Under the pieces are notes generated by a model. It made no database searches, was not told the origin of the DNA, and worked only from the letters and a program-made list of their open reading frames with translations. Position numbers and translations under genes: made by a program. Below, one piece after another: positions 8,717 to 18,328 of a DNA stretch of 64,000 nucleotides (the first letter of the stretch is position 1; every line of letters begins with the position of its first letter). The DNA is taken from the NCBI RefSeq assembly GCF_001645125.1, contig NZ_LXKA01000165.1, positions 1 to 64,000 on the forward strand, written 5' to 3'. The DNA is from Paraburkholderia ginsengiterrae (GTDB lineage Bacteria > Pseudomonadota > Gammaproteobacteria > Burkholderiales > Burkholderiaceae).

Positions 8717-8871
8717 AGCAATACAGATGAAGAAAACCGGTCGTGCGGAGGGCTCGGGAGAAAGCGAGGCTAATCAGATCGTGGCACGGGCCGCGCCGCG
8801 AAAACAGCCCGGGCAAACCCGCTGACGGAAGGCTCACGACATGCCTACAGTATCATTTCCATTCCCGCCTG

Positions 8872-9504
8872 CTACTCCACGATCAGGCCGTGCCGGATCG
8901 CGTAACGGATCACCTCGGCGTTGTTCGAAAGGCCCAGTTTCTGCATCAGCCGCATCTTGTGCGTACTGATCGTTTTCGCGCTGAGCGAACAGGAGTCCGC
9001 GATGTCGTTGATGCTTTTTCCCGCCGCCAGCATTTGCAGCACCTGAAACTCGCGATCGGACAATACTTCGTGCGGCGCCATATCGCCGCGGTGCGTGTCG
9101 AACACCATCGCATCGACGAGTTTCGGGTCGATAAAACGCCCGCCGTCCGCGAGTTTGCGGATCGCCGCGAGCAGCACGTCCGGGTCGCTGTCTTTCGTCA
9201 GATACCCGGTTGCGCCGGCGCGCAGCGCGCGCGAGGCCACCTGTGCCTCATCGTGAATGCTCAGCACCAGGACCGGCAACGCCGGCTGCTCCGCGCGCAC
9301 ACGGCGGATCAGATCGACCCCGCTGATGCCGGGCATGGTCATGTCGAGCAGCAAGAGGTCGACGCTGCAGGTGCGCAGCTTGTCGACGACTTCCGCGCCT
9401 TGCGCCGCCTCCGCAGTGACGACGATATCGCTGGTGGTCGCGATGATCTGCCTGAGTCCGCCGCGGACAATGGCGTGATCGTCGGCAATGAGTATTCTGA
9501 TCAT
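8872..9504 (-). CDS. NarL/FixJ-family response regulator
   Basis: 210 residues. The receiver domain has the acidic pair D8/D9, phospho-acceptor Asp54 in LLLLDMTMPG and Lys in YLTKDSD. A LuxR-type helix-turn-helix fills residues 145-205, with LSDREFQVLQMLAAGKS and AKTISTHKMRLMQKL. It follows the kinase gene by 24 bases, so it is the likely output of that phosphorelay. The TCCTGA hexamers at 13849-13986 and the AATCCTA palindrome at 61996 are NarL-type-looking site candidates, which is inference only. Confidence 0.92.
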   Translation of the reverse strand: MIRILIADDHAIVRGGLRQIIATTSDIVVTAEAAQGAEVVDKLRTCSVDLLLLDMTMPGISGVDLIRRVRAEQPALPVLVLSIHDEAQVASRALRAGATGYLTKDSDPDVLLAAIRKLADGGRFIDPKLVDAMVFDTHRGDMAPHEVLSDREFQVLQMLAAGKSINDIADSCSLSAKTISTHKMRLMQKLGLSNNAEVIRYAIRHGLIVE

Positions 9505-9528
9505 GTTCTGCTGTCGCTCAGGTTACGC

Positions 9529-11148
9529 TCAGGTGTCGCCAACGAGCGGAATATGAATTGAAACCGTCGTGCCCGCGCCCGGCGCGCTGTCGATCGACAG
9601 CGAACCGCCAATCAGCCGCGCCCGCTCGTTCATGCCAAGCAGGCCATACGAATACGCCCGGCTCGCCGCCTGCTGGTCGAAACCGCAGCCGTCGTCGCGT
9701 ACCTGCAGTTCGAGCTTTGCAGCGGTCGAAACCAGCGTGACGTCGACACGTGTGGCGTGCGCGTGCCGGGCGACGTTCGTCAGCGAGGCCTGCACGATGC
9801 GGAAAACCGCCGTGGCATAGGTGTCCGATAGCGTGGGTTCGCCACCGGCAATGCGCAATTCAGCCGCAATGCCGTTGCGCCGGATGAAGTCCTCGACCAG
9901 CCACTCCAGCGCCGACACGATACCGAAGTTCAGCGCCGCAGGGCGCAAATGGCTGGCGACATTGCGCACCATCCAGATCGTACCCTCGACCAGTCCGCGC
10001 ATGTCGTCGGCTTTTTTGGCGGCTTCCGGGTCGTAGTCCAGACGCATCCTGAGCAATGACACATCCATCTTGAGCGCCGTCAGCAACTGGCCCAGTTCGT
10101 CGTGAATCTCCATCGCGATGCGTTTTCTTTCCTCTTCACGAATCGCCTCCATGTACGCGGACAGCTTTCGCTGCTGCTCGCGCGATTCGAGCAGTTCCTG
10201 CTCCATCTGCTTGCGCCCGGTGATGTCGTTCAGGCCGACGTAGATCGCCGGCGACTCGCCGTAAGTCGCGACCCGCGCGCTTGCCATTACCCAGAACCGT
10301 ACTCCGTCAGGACGCTTGAACTGCAATTCGGTATTGCTCAGGCTGCCTTCTGTTCGCAGATGATGAACCAGATGCTCGCGCTCCATCGGGTTCACATAGA
10401 AGTCCGCAATGTTGGCCGCCATGCCGTCGTCCATGCCGAAGAGTGCTCGCAGAGGCTCGTTGGTGTACAGGATCTGCCCGTCGGGCATCGACGTGATGCA
10501 CAGCGGCACGGGGCTTGTCTCGACAATCGCACGAAAGCGGGCCTCGCTCGCCTGCAGGCGAGCATCCGCACGCCGGCGCCCGTCGATCTGGGCCTGCAGT
10601 GTCGTGTTGGCGCGCGCGAGCTCTTCGGTGCGCAACGCCACGCGCCGCTCGAGATCGTCGCGCGCCTGCGACAGCGCGGCTTCCGTCTCCTTGCGCACCG
10701 ACACTTCGGCGAGCAATTGCCGGTTCTGTTCGACGAGCCGCTTGTGCATGGCGCGCAACTCGAGATGAACGCCGACTCGCGCAAGCATTTCATCCACGCG
10801 CAACGGCTTGGTCACATAGTCGACGCCACCCGCCGAAAAACCCGCGACCCTGTCCTCGTCGCCCGTCAGCGAGGTCATGAAGATGACCGCGATATCGCGT
10901 GTGCGTTCATCCAGTTTCAACCGGCGGCACGTCTCGAATCCGTCGATTCCAGGCATCTTTACGTCGAGCAGGATCAGATCGGGCTGCGAAAAAGCAGCGC
11001 GCTCGAGTGCCTCGCCGCCGTCGAGCGCAACCAGCACGCGCACGCCACGCGCCTCGAGGCTGTCGACCACCAGCCCGAGATTGGCGGGCGTATCGTCGAC
11101 GATCAGGATCGTGCCGGTCTGCACGACGGATGCGGCAAGATCGCTCAT
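9529..11148 (-). CDS. Hybrid sensor kinase: REC-coil-PAS-HisKA_3-HATPase
   Basis: 539 residues, no membrane helices. Order: receiver domain (Asp62 in LILLDVKMPG) to about residue 130; coiled coil 130-200; PAS 200-310; HisKA_3 dimerisation helix with His349 in AMEIHDELGQ; HATPase_c with RDDGCGF and GLLGMNERA. HisKA_3 kinases pair with NarL-type regulators, matching the next gene. Its ATG overlaps the stop of the upstream hybrid kinase by 4 bases, so the two are translationally coupled. The N-terminal receiver suggests it takes phosphate from the membrane kinase, giving a multistep relay. Confidence 0.92.
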   Translation of the reverse strand: MSDLAASVVQTGTILIVDDTPANLGLVVDSLEARGVRVLVALDGGEALERAAFSQPDLILLDVKMPGIDGFETCRRLKLDERTRDIAVIFMTSLTGDEDRVAGFSAGGVDYVTKPLRVDEMLARVGVHLELRAMHKRLVEQNRQLLAEVSVRKETEAALSQARDDLERRVALRTEELARANTTLQAQIDGRRRADARLQASEARFRAIVETSPVPLCITSMPDGQILYTNEPLRALFGMDDGMAANIADFYVNPMEREHLVHHLRTEGSLSNTELQFKRPDGVRFWVMASARVATYGESPAIYVGLNDITGRKQMEQELLESREQQRKLSAYMEAIREEERKRIAMEIHDELGQLLTALKMDVSLLRMRLDYDPEAAKKADDMRGLVEGTIWMVRNVASHLRPAALNFGIVSALEWLVEDFIRRNGIAAELRIAGGEPTLSDTYATAVFRIVQASLTNVARHAHATRVDVTLVSTAAKLELQVRDDGCGFDQQAASRAYSYGLLGMNERARLIGGSLSIDSAPGAGTTVSIHIPLVGDT

Positions 11149-13301
11149 GGTGAGGTATTCCCCTCAAGATACCGCTCGACCAGCTGCAAGATCGCTTTCG
11201 ACTGGTAAGCACGCGCCAGTTGATGGAGCCGCGCTGCGAACGCGGCATGCGACGGACTGCTCGCGGCGGTTCGCTCCGACCATTGCACGATGCCGCGCAT
11301 ATTGCCTTCGCGCGCAAGCTGATGCAGTTCGTCCATCATGTCGGCGGGCATTGCGGCGGGCAACGTCTCGAGCGCTCCGAGCGGTGCTTCCGGCTGCACC
11401 GCGGCGTAGATCCACGTCAGATCGAGCAGCGCCGCCATGCGCGCGAGCAGCACGTCGAAGTCGACCGGCTTGGCGATGAACGCGTTGGCGCCCGCGGCGA
11501 GGCTCTTCGCGCCATCCACGCCCAACGGCGTCGCCGATATCGCAATGATCGGCACGTCGGCGAATTCCGGCACCGCGCGCAAACGCCGCGTCACCTCCAT
11601 ACCGTCGATACCGGGCATCACGATGTCCGTCAGAACCAGATCGGGCGGGTCCGCCAGCGCGGCCGCGATGCCGTCGCCGCCGTTGTCCGCCTCGGCGGTG
11701 TCAAAACCGATGCGCGTCAGCAGTTCGACAACGACCGCCCGGTTGATCTGCACGTCGTCGATCACGAGCACCTTGAGGCGCGGCCCCTCGTAGCCGACGA
11801 CGAGCGACGCGGGCCCCGCCGCGCTCCGTGCCACCGGCTCGTCAAAGGCAGGCGGCAACTCGAACCAGAATACGCTGCCCTGCCCCGCCAGGCTCTCGAC
11901 GCGCAACTCGCCGCCCATCGCGCGCACGAACTGCCTGCTGATGGCAAGACCGAGCCCCGTGCCTCCCGTGCGGCGACCCGGGCCACCGGCCTGCTCGAAC
12001 GGCAGGAAGATGGTCTCGTGATCCTCCGGCCGAATGCCGATGCCTGTGTCGTGCACCTCGAAGCGCACCGCGCCGCTGGCACCTGGGCCAATGCCAAGGC
12101 GCACGCTGCCGTGGTCGGTAAACTTCACGGCGTTCGACAGCAGATTGAGCAACACCTGGCGCAAACGGTGTTCGTCGGCTCGCACGCTGCCCGGCGCATC
12201 GGCGGCAACCGTGCAGTCGAAATCCAGTCGGCGTTGCTCCGCCTTCACACCGATGATTTCGCGGATGGAGTCGACGAGTCCCGCGAGCGGGACGTCGCCA
12301 ATCTCAATGCGCAGCTTGCCCGCCTCGACCTTGGCGAAATCCAGCGTCTCGTCGATCAACGTCAGCAGGTGCTCCCCGCTTTGCTGGATCACGGCGACGC
12401 CGTTGCGCTGACGCGCGGACAACGTGTCGTCGCGCCGCAAGATCTGCGCGTAGCCGAGAATGCCGTTGAGCGGCGTGCGCAGTTCGTGGCTCAGATTGGC
12501 GAGGAACTCGCCCTTCGCGCGATTGGCCGCTTCCGCCGCGCGCCGGGCCTCGCGCTCCATCGCGGCCTCGCGTTCGTCGAGATACGCGCGGTGCAGCCGA
12601 TTGCCCATTGCGTTAAAAGCCGACACCACGCGGTCGAGTTCGTCAGGATCTTTCGACGGCTTGCGTTGCAGCACGAACGGCCGTGGCGGCTCATGAAAGT
12701 CATAGTCGCTCACGCTGCGCGCGATCGCGGCAAGATGCCGCGTGACCAGCCGCGACAGGATATAGAACGTGAACAGCGCAACCAGAAAGGTGTTCGCGGC
12801 CTGGCTCACGAGTATCACGAGCGCGGTACGCATCAGATCGTGATAGAGGTTGGCCAGGGTCGCCTCGACATAGAGCGTGCCGATCGGCTCGACCTTGTCC
12901 TTCACGCGGTACATGATCGGAAATTCGCGCGCGACTGTCATGGTCGGCATGCGCTCGCCAACCGTCACCACCAGCAGCGAACCAGAGGTTCGGGACTCGC
13001 GGACTTCCGCTGCGCGGATATCGGCGAGACGCAGCATGCCTTCCAGTTCCAGCTTCACTTGCGGTTGATCGAGACGCCACAGCGCTTCGCCCAGGCTGTC
13101 GCGATAGCTGCGATCGATATCGACGAGCCGGTCCTGGATTTGCTCGATGCCATGTTCGTAGTCGCGATACAGTTGTAGCGCCGTCAGAATGAGCGTGATC
13201 GCACAGCTAAAAGCGAGCACCGTGGCGAGCAGGCGCAGCACGATGCTGCGCCGCACATCGCGCAGTCCATCCCACCCTGCATCGAGGCTGTCGAGCGCCA
13301 T
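11145..13301 (-). CDS. Membrane hybrid sensor histidine kinase
   Basis: 718 residues. Two membrane helices (about 19-42 and 157-182) frame a short periplasmic sensor domain; then a HAMP-like linker, HisKA with His272 in [11 protein letters not shown], HATPase with NLLSNAVKF and GGTGLGLAI, and a receiver with Asp559 in [10 protein letters not shown]. The last 80 residues are helical and without an obvious HPt histidine motif. The start has a ribosome site (GGAGAG). It heads a three-gene signalling operon with the cytoplasmic hybrid kinase and the NarL-type regulator. The signal is unknown. Confidence 0.93.
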   Translation of the reverse strand: MALDSLDAGWDGLRDVRRSIVLRLLATVLAFSCAITLILTALQLYRDYEHGIEQIQDRLVDIDRSYRDSLGEALWRLDQPQVKLELEGMLRLADIRAAEVRESRTSGSLLVVTVGERMPTMTVAREFPIMYRVKDKVEPIGTLYVEATLANLYHDLMRTALVILVSQAANTFLVALFTFYILSRLVTRHLAAIARSVSDYDFHEPPRPFVLQRKPSKDPDELDRVVSAFNAMGNRLHRAYLDEREAAMEREARRAAEAANRAKGEFLANLSHELRTPLNGILGYAQILRRDDTLSARQRNGVAVIQQSGEHLLTLIDETLDFAKVEAGKLRIEIGDVPLAGLVDSIREIIGVKAEQRRLDFDCTVAADAPGSVRADEHRLRQVLLNLLSNAVKFTDHGSVRLGIGPGASGAVRFEVHDTGIGIRPEDHETIFLPFEQAGGPGRRTGGTGLGLAISRQFVRAMGGELRVESLAGQGSVFWFELPPAFDEPVARSAAGPASLVVGYEGPRLKVLVIDDVQINRAVVVELLTRIGFDTAEADNGGDGIAAALADPPDLVLTDIVMPGIDGMEVTRRLRAVPEFADVPIIAISATPLGVDGAKSLAAGANAFIAKPVDFDVLLARMAALLDLTWIYAAVQPEAPLGALETLPAAMPADMMDELHQLAREGNMRGIVQWSERTAASSPSHAAFAARLHQLARAYQSKAILQLVERYLEGNTSP

Positions 13302-13426
13302 ATCTCTCCGCGAGCACTGCCATTCTGATTGTTTTATTCTGCACTCACACCACAGCCCGGTCTACCGTGCGCCCTCTCAGGGTTTCAAAAGTCTGATGAA
13401 ACCCGGCGCGCGTTTTCCGCTCGCCA

Positions 13427-13756
13427 CTATCCAAAGGTCTCGGGCACCTCGCCTTCGGCCCGCAGCCGGACCGTGCGCGCCGGCCGCTCGATCAGTTCGT
13501 CGATCAGATCGGCCATTTCGCAAAGTATCTGAAAGTCGTCGTCATCGAGATGATCCGCGTGATAGCGCCGCAGATCGTGCATGGTTTCCCCGAGCCGCCG
13601 CACCGCGTGGGGCGTGCTGTTGATCATCGGCCAGCAGTGCATCAGGTACGCCAGCGGCGTCACATTGCGTGATTCGCACCACGCGTCGAACAGGCGCAGA
13701 CAGATCGAGTTGATCTGCTCCACGACGTTCTCGCGTTCGGACAGATAGGTAATCAT
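13427..13756 (-). CDS. Small acidic protein of unknown function
   Basis: 109 residues, largely helical, with PLAYLMHCWPMINSTPHAVR and a run of four Asp before DFQILCEMADLIDEL. No signal peptide or membrane helix. I do not recognise a domain. The start at 13756 (MITYLSEREN) is uncertain; an in-frame ATG at 13774 and an upstream start at 13849 would add residues. It is divergent from the small genes at 14051 onward and shares with them the region holding the TCCTGA hexamers, so co-regulation is likely. Confidence 0.6.
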   Translation of the reverse strand: MITYLSERENVVEQINSICLRLFDAWCESRNVTPLAYLMHCWPMINSTPHAVRRLGETMHDLRRYHADHLDDDDFQILCEMADLIDELIERPARTVRLRAEGEVPETFG

Positions 13757-13848
13757 CACGTGTCGGCCTGGCATGCGTTGCGATGGTCCATCATCAGCGA
13801 GCTGTTTTTTTGACGCAGTCAGCGCACACTGGAAACCGGCGTGCGACA

Positions 13849-13986
13849 TCCTGATTTACGTGTCAGGAAATCCTGAATGCGGTTTGCCCAGCACCGGCAG
13901 TCCGGATCCGCGAAAATCCTTGCAGAACGCCGCGCGCGCCGCCTTGTTGTCGGGAAATCCTGACCGTGTAAATCAGCCGTTCCTGA
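13849..13986. promoter_or_regulatory. Array of TCCTGA hexamers in a divergent intergenic region
   Basis: TCCTGA occurs at 13849-13854, 13871-13876, 13958-13963 and 13981-13986, that is in two pairs spaced 22-23 bp (two helical turns). The second and third copies form near-palindromes with TCAGGA 13863-13868 and TCGGGA 13950-13955. A 27-bp arm beginning CTGATTTAC at 13851 is repeated inverted at 13952-13978. This looks like a two-part operator for a dimeric regulator; the NarL/FixJ-type protein at 8872 is the nearest candidate. Confidence 0.55.
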
Positions 13987-14050
13987 ACACACATTCCGCC
14001 GCAGCCGATTGGACCCGCGCCCGGGTGCCGCTAGCATCGGTCCATCGGGT

Positions 14051-14311
14051 ATGGGGGGTGCTACCGTGGCGGCCAATACATCACTGCGTTTTCAGATAGA
14101 GAAACTGGTGGGCTCCACGCGCGCACCGTCGGCACGAGTACGGTTGCTGGCCCGCTCGCGCAGCGGCGAGATCAGGCGCGTCTGCGTGCAGATCGAGCGG
14201 CCAACGGGATCATTCTCACTCTTTTTCTTTCGCCATGCCGACGGCACATGGCGCATTTTTCCGCCGAGCCAGCGCCGCCCCGAGATGGGAATTGGCCGCG
14301 AAGCCGCATAA
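14051..14311 (+). CDS. Small basic hypothetical protein
   Basis: 86 residues from ATG 14051; TTG 14009 and GTG 14066 are alternatives. The sequence is Arg-rich with an amphipathic core (RVCVQIERPTGSFSLFFFRH) and a C-terminus PEMGIGREAA. It looks like a small alpha/beta fold, with the beta-strand pattern of a DNA- or nucleotide-associated protein, but I cannot assign a family. It is the first of three small same-strand genes. Confidence 0.5.
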   Translation: MGGATVAANTSLRFQIEKLVGSTRAPSARVRLLARSRSGEIRRVCVQIERPTGSFSLFFFRHADGTWRIFPPSQRRPEMGIGREAA

Positions 14312-14337
14312 TCGACACACCATTCGAGGAGACGCGC

Positions 14338-14547
14338 ATGCATGACGATGCTTCGAACGCTCTGCCGCAATACGTGATCGATCTGCGTGCATGGATGAGC
14401 GACTGGTACGACCATGCTTTCAAGGCGGGCTTCGTTCACCCGCCGTTCCGGCTTGATGAATCGATCGCCGGCCGGCTGGAAGGCTACTTCAAGGCGGGGT
14501 TGACGCCCGCCGAGGGCGCCATCGCGTTTTTTGGCGTCGTGCATTGA
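14338..14547 (+). CDS. Small hypothetical protein
   Basis: 69 residues from ATG 14338, which has GAGGAG 7 bases upstream. It begins MHDDASNALPQYVIDLRAWM and is rich in Trp, Tyr and Phe with a Gly-rich C-terminus. The family is not recognised. It lies 26 bases after the preceding small gene and 10 before the next, so the three are probably one transcript. Confidence 0.6.
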   Translation: MHDDASNALPQYVIDLRAWMSDWYDHAFKAGFVHPPFRLDESIAGRLEGYFKAGLTPAEGAIAFFGVVH

Positions 14548-14557
14548 GGTTAGTGTG

Positions 14558-14800
14558 ATGCGATTCGAAGAGTTCGACCTGCGGTTGACCCGCATGCTGC
14601 AGTCGCTTCCAGCGGGGACGATCGCGGAGTTGGCCGATTGCTGGATCGCATGGTGGGACGGCGCGTGCACGATGTACGCCCGGATCGGCGCCGACGGCCG
14701 CCCTGCCGGGAGGCACGCGTCGGATCTGGTCGGCGAGTGGGAACAATGGCGCGACTGGCTCGCGGTATGGATCGACGAGCCGCGGTTTAGTACGCGATGA
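14558..14800 (+). CDS. Small Trp-rich hypothetical protein
   Basis: 80 residues from ATG 14558 (MRFEEFDLRL), preceded by GAGG. Trp-rich segments (CWIAWWDGACTMY, EWEQWRDWLAVW) are striking for a soluble protein. No signal peptide or membrane helix. The family is not recognised. It is the last of the three-gene group opposite the 13427 gene. Confidence 0.6.
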   Translation: MRFEEFDLRLTRMLQSLPAGTIAELADCWIAWWDGACTMYARIGADGRPAGRHASDLVGEWEQWRDWLAVWIDEPRFSTR

Positions 14801-14970
14801 GCGGCCGTCCTCTGGAGGCATCCTCGCCAGCAAAACTTTCCCTATGGCCGTGCCGTCACGCGGGTTTCGTCGCCCCACACGACATTGCATCATCATCCAT
14901 CCGCACCGCGATTCAACCAACCCTCTCGCCTGTCCAGCAGCCTTGTCGATCTGCATGATGTTCTCAAAGT

Positions 14971-15024
14971 GAGATCGGCTCATCTGCATTTGCTGTTGGA
15001 CATGGCAATGCAACAGGACAATTC
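14971..15024 (+). promoter_or_regulatory. Shared regulon promoter, site A
   Basis: GAGATC 14971-14976, 19 bp, TTGGAC 14996-15001, 17 bp, CAATTC 15019-15024. The 19-bp interval contains CATCTGCATTTGCTG, close to the other five copies. It lies about 90 bp upstream of the OYE gene starting at 15111, in the right orientation. The remaining intergenic sequence (14801-14970) shows nothing else. Confidence 0.8.
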
Positions 15025-15110
15025 TATGCGTCATAAAGACGTGTCGACTGAGTCGAGCGTCACCTGCATCGATATCACCTGATATCGCGATTTTTCAGGG
15101 AGCACGCTGG

Positions 15111-16211
15111 ATGTCTGCTTTATTTACCCCTTTCAACCTCAAGGACGTATCGCTGCGCAACCGCATTGCTATTCCGCCGATGTGCCAGTACAACGCCGTC
15201 GACGGATTGATCACAGATTGGCATCGCGTGCATCTTGCCGGACTCGCGCGCGGTGGCGCCGGCCTCGTCATCGTCGAGGCGACTGCGGTGTCGCCGGAGG
15301 GTCGAATTACGCCGGGCTGCACCGGCCTCTGGAACGACCAGCAGGCACAGGCTTTTGCGCCCATCGTCGCGTCAATCCGCGCGGCCGGCGCGGTGCCCGG
15401 CATCCAGCTCGCTCATGCAGGTCGCAAAGCCAGCTCGAACCGGCCGTGGGAAGGTGGCGACCACATCGCTGCAGGAGATCCTCGCGGCTGGCGGACCATC
15501 GCGCCGTCGTCCATCGCATTCGGCGACCATCTGCCGCGAGTGCCCGCGGCAATGACGCTTCAGGACATCGTCCGCGTACGCGAGGATTTCGTCGCGGCCG
15601 CGAAACGTGCGCAGGCCGCCGGCTTCGAATGGCTCGAACTGCACTTCGCACACGGCTATCTCGGCCAGAGCTTTTTTTCGGCGCACTCGAACCAACGGAA
15701 CGATGCCTATGGCGGCAGCCTCGATAACCGCAGCCGTTTTCTGCTGGAGACCCTGGCGGCGGTGCGCGATGTATGGCCTGAACACCTGCCGCTGACCGCC
15801 CGTTTCGGCGTCATCGAATACGACGGACGCGACGAGGAGACCCTCGCCGAATCCATCGAACTTGCAAAGAACTTCAAGCGTGCGGGTCTGGACATGCTGA
15901 GCGTCAGCGTAGGCTTCTCCACACCGGCAGCTCAAATTCCGTGGGCGCCCGCATTCCTCGTGCCCGTTGCCGAACGCATACGTCGCGAAGCGCAACTACC
16001 TGTTGCATCGGCGTGGGGCATCGATACGCCAGAACTCGCAAACCGGTGCGTCGAAAATGGACAGCTCGACCTCGTGATGGTGGGGCGTGCGCATCTTGCC
16101 GATCCTCATTGGGCGTATTCAGCCGCGCGCAAGCTCGGGATCGATCGGGCGTCGTGGACACTTCCCGCACCCTACGCTCATTGGCTCGAAAGCTATGCGG
16201 TTACTGAGTAA
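15111..16211 (+). CDS. Old-yellow-enzyme NADH:flavin oxidoreductase (XenA/YqjM-like)
   Basis: 366 residues, a complete FMN-binding TIM barrel. Features: FTPFNLKDVSLRNRI at the start; PPMCQY with the Cys typical of the XenA/YqjM subclass; IQLAHAGRKAS; the HFAHGYLGQSFFS segment following LEL with substrate-binding His; NDAYGGSLDNRSRF; and VMVGRAHLADPHW at the phosphate site. The family reduces alpha,beta-unsaturated carbonyls and nitro compounds with NAD(P)H. It carries shared promoter A, so it belongs to the same regulon as the catabolic region 15-20 kb away, likely reducing an intermediate of that pathway. Confidence 0.92.
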   Translation: MSALFTPFNLKDVSLRNRIAIPPMCQYNAVDGLITDWHRVHLAGLARGGAGLVIVEATAVSPEGRITPGCTGLWNDQQAQAFAPIVASIRAAGAVPGIQLAHAGRKASSNRPWEGGDHIAAGDPRGWRTIAPSSIAFGDHLPRVPAAMTLQDIVRVREDFVAAAKRAQAAGFEWLELHFAHGYLGQSFFSAHSNQRNDAYGGSLDNRSRFLLETLAAVRDVWPEHLPLTARFGVIEYDGRDEETLAESIELAKNFKRAGLDMLSVSVGFSTPAAQIPWAPAFLVPVAERIRREAQLPVASAWGIDTPELANRCVENGQLDLVMVGRAHLADPHWAYSAARKLGIDRASWTLPAPYAHWLESYAVTE

Positions 16212-16285
16212 GCCGCGGCGTCTCCGAGGCAGTTGACGTCCGCTGAGTTTAGGCAAGAAAGATGGCTGTCACGTCACCGCGTCAA

Positions 16286-17044
16286 TCATTGAATCGCTCG
16301 TCGAATGCGAAAGGGCACTGAGGTGTCGGCTGGCAACTCCGCCGTGGAAGTCGTGGAATGCTCGAATGACTCCCCCACCCGGTTCCCTGACGAATCCTCC
16401 AGTTCAGCATTAATCACGATTGCGTAGTCACCAGGGATCCATGGCTTGCTTGGCACCATAGACCACCGCGTTTCACCGCGTGACAGTGTGACCTTGCCAG
16501 GCACGCGTCGACCATCAGGTCCCGCGATGGCTACCATGTCACGGCCCATCGCGTCGATCGGCTTGCCCAGCATCACGGATAGTGGCGCGCGTGTGCCGGC
16601 CCGCGGCGGATTGATCATCCAGCGGCTGGGAGCAAGTGGCGTCGTATTGCTTGCTGTCACGTTCCACCTTGCGATCTGCTGCCCTTTGAGCGTAAGCCGG
16701 ATGTGCTCGCCGGCAACGAGCGCGCGACCCAAAGTGTCATGTGCGACAAGTCCCGTCTTGACCCGACCAGGTTGAAGCAGGACGGTCAGAGTAAGGTCGT
16801 CGGGCGACCACAACTCCTGCTGATCGAACGGGTTATCAACGATCGTTCCGTCGTCACGGAGGAGTTGCAGGCTCGGAATCACCGGCTGTGTTGGCCGTTC
16901 TGCGAAAACGATGGACAGCCGCAACAGGTTTTCCGGCAACGACGCGCACGACGGTCGTACTGCAATTACGGTCTGCGCCGTGGCTTGACTGCTAGCCACG
17001 GCGCAAGCAATTGCCAGCGATACGGCAAGGGGAAGCAACTTCAT
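16286..17044 (-). CDS. Secreted protein with C-terminal Ig-like domain, unknown
   Basis: 252 residues with a Sec signal peptide ending near ATAQ. The C-terminal half (LSRGETRWSMVPSKPWIPGD onward) resembles the Ig-like domains that end in LEDSSGNRVG before a final strand. It starts 2 bases after the stop of the upstream 407-residue secreted protein, so the pair form one operon. The function is unknown; a periplasmic binding or envelope-assembly role is possible. Base composition is less GC-rich than the kinases upstream, suggesting acquired DNA. Confidence 0.6.
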   Translation of the reverse strand: MKLLPLAVSLAIACAVASSQATAQTVIAVRPSCASLPENLLRLSIVFAERPTQPVIPSLQLLRDDGTIVDNPFDQQELWSPDDLTLTVLLQPGRVKTGLVAHDTLGRALVAGEHIRLTLKGQQIARWNVTASNTTPLAPSRWMINPPRAGTRAPLSVMLGKPIDAMGRDMVAIAGPDGRRVPGKVTLSRGETRWSMVPSKPWIPGDYAIVINAELEDSSGNRVGESFEHSTTSTAELPADTSVPFRIRRAIQ

Positions 17045-17046
17045 TG

Positions 17047-18270
17047 TCAGTAGATCTTGAATGGGCTCGTGTAGCCCTCTTCCTGCATGAGTTGCTTCTC
17101 TACCGGTTCAATGACGTTGGTCTCGAATCCCGGCGGATATTGGTATCCTGGGAACGCATACTCTGAAACGTAATCCGAGCTACGAAAGAAGTACGATTTG
17201 TCATACGTCACGAGTTGCGTTTTGTTCCACTCGACGTTGTCGCGCAGAGCGACAACGTATTGGTCGCTCAGGTTATCGATTCGCTTGACCCCTGATAAGG
17301 GCAAGGCCTCTGGTTGAATGCCCTGTATCTGCCCGAACGGAACCCACTGAGTCAGCCCCGATCCGGCATTCGCGTTCGCGATGGTACTGACCGGCATCAA
17401 GTCTGCGCTGCGCTCGTAGTTGGTCAGGAGAATATTCGTCGTTGTGCCGCTCTGTCCCGTACTGCTGAAAGAGATCATATCTGACGGTGTATTTCCGAAG
17501 CCAAGTTCAGCGATCGTTTTACCGCGTACGTGCGCGCCATCAACCAGCGCATCGAGTGGAATCGTCACGAGCGGCGTACACATGTATGCGGCAACGAGAT
17601 AGGACGTGCCATTGAGATTAGCAAATGTCATCGTGCGAATCGGGGCACGTGTTTCGACCTGATTGTGGGTAGTGTGATAAATCTCGATTGACGTCAGGCT
17701 TGGATTCCCGTCGAATGGGTAACGCATCCGCCACAATGATGATGCAAAGCTCTGGTTCGAGAGTCCGGCAACGAATAGTTCATTGCCGTTCCATCGCATG
17801 TCAGTGACCGTCATGCTGCGTTCGGGAATTTTCCCCCAGAATGCTACGTTAGCGGTCGTCGCATTCTTTAACGTAATGTCGGTCGCGCCGGCCGCATTCA
17901 AATCGATATTTCGCACCGAGCCTTGTGAAGTGACCTCAGCGATCGCCGGGATACCTGTTGGTCCAAATTCGTATGCGACGTAGACCAATCCCGTTCCTGG
18001 GCGCACCTTCATGTCGGCAACTCGAACCGCCGCCCCACCGACTGCCCTCGAGAGCAATAGGGCGAGGTCGTCGATGTTATATGGACTTGCAGTCACAGCC
18101 GGCGCGGCAGGCAACCGGATAGCCTCGATGCGCGATGCCCGCCAATCGGCGACAAACAAAACGCCATTGGGACCAAATTCTATTCGAGAAATTGAACTGA
18201 CGTTGGTCCCGTATGCATGGGTCATGATTACCGCGCTCACAATTGCGGTGGCTACTTTCTTAACACGCAT
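17047..18270 (-). CDS. Secreted propeller-like protein, unknown
   Basis: 407 residues. A Sec signal peptide ends near THAYGT. The body has repeated segments of the form FGPNGVLFVADWRAS and VRPGTGLVYVAYEFGP, typical of beta-propeller blades of the NHL or SMP-30 type. The C-terminal 60 residues are rich in Tyr and Phe. No family assigned. ATG 18270 is followed by a clear signal peptide. With its downstream neighbour it makes a two-gene secreted set next to a lyase and an amidohydrolase; an enzymatic or binding role for an uncommon substrate is inference. Confidence 0.6.
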   Translation of the reverse strand: MRVKKVATAIVSAVIMTHAYGTNVSSISRIEFGPNGVLFVADWRASRIEAIRLPAAPAVTASPYNIDDLALLLSRAVGGAAVRVADMKVRPGTGLVYVAYEFGPTGIPAIAEVTSQGSVRNIDLNAAGATDITLKNATTANVAFWGKIPERSMTVTDMRWNGNELFVAGLSNQSFASSLWRMRYPFDGNPSLTSIEIYHTTHNQVETRAPIRTMTFANLNGTSYLVAAYMCTPLVTIPLDALVDGAHVRGKTIAELGFGNTPSDMISFSSTGQSGTTTNILLTNYERSADLMPVSTIANANAGSGLTQWVPFGQIQGIQPEALPLSGVKRIDNLSDQYVVALRDNVEWNKTQLVTYDKSYFFRSSDYVSEYAFPGYQYPPGFETNVIEPVEKQLMQEEGYTSPFKIY

Positions 18271-18328
18271 GGTTTGTCTCCTTCCAAGGTACGACTCAAA
18301 TCGAGCCGACGGTGCACGCCGCGTGCAG

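Noticed and set aside
11220-13178. 652-codon plus-strand frame opposite the hybrid kinase
   Set aside because: Antisense shadow; the minus-strand kinase is complete and conserved.
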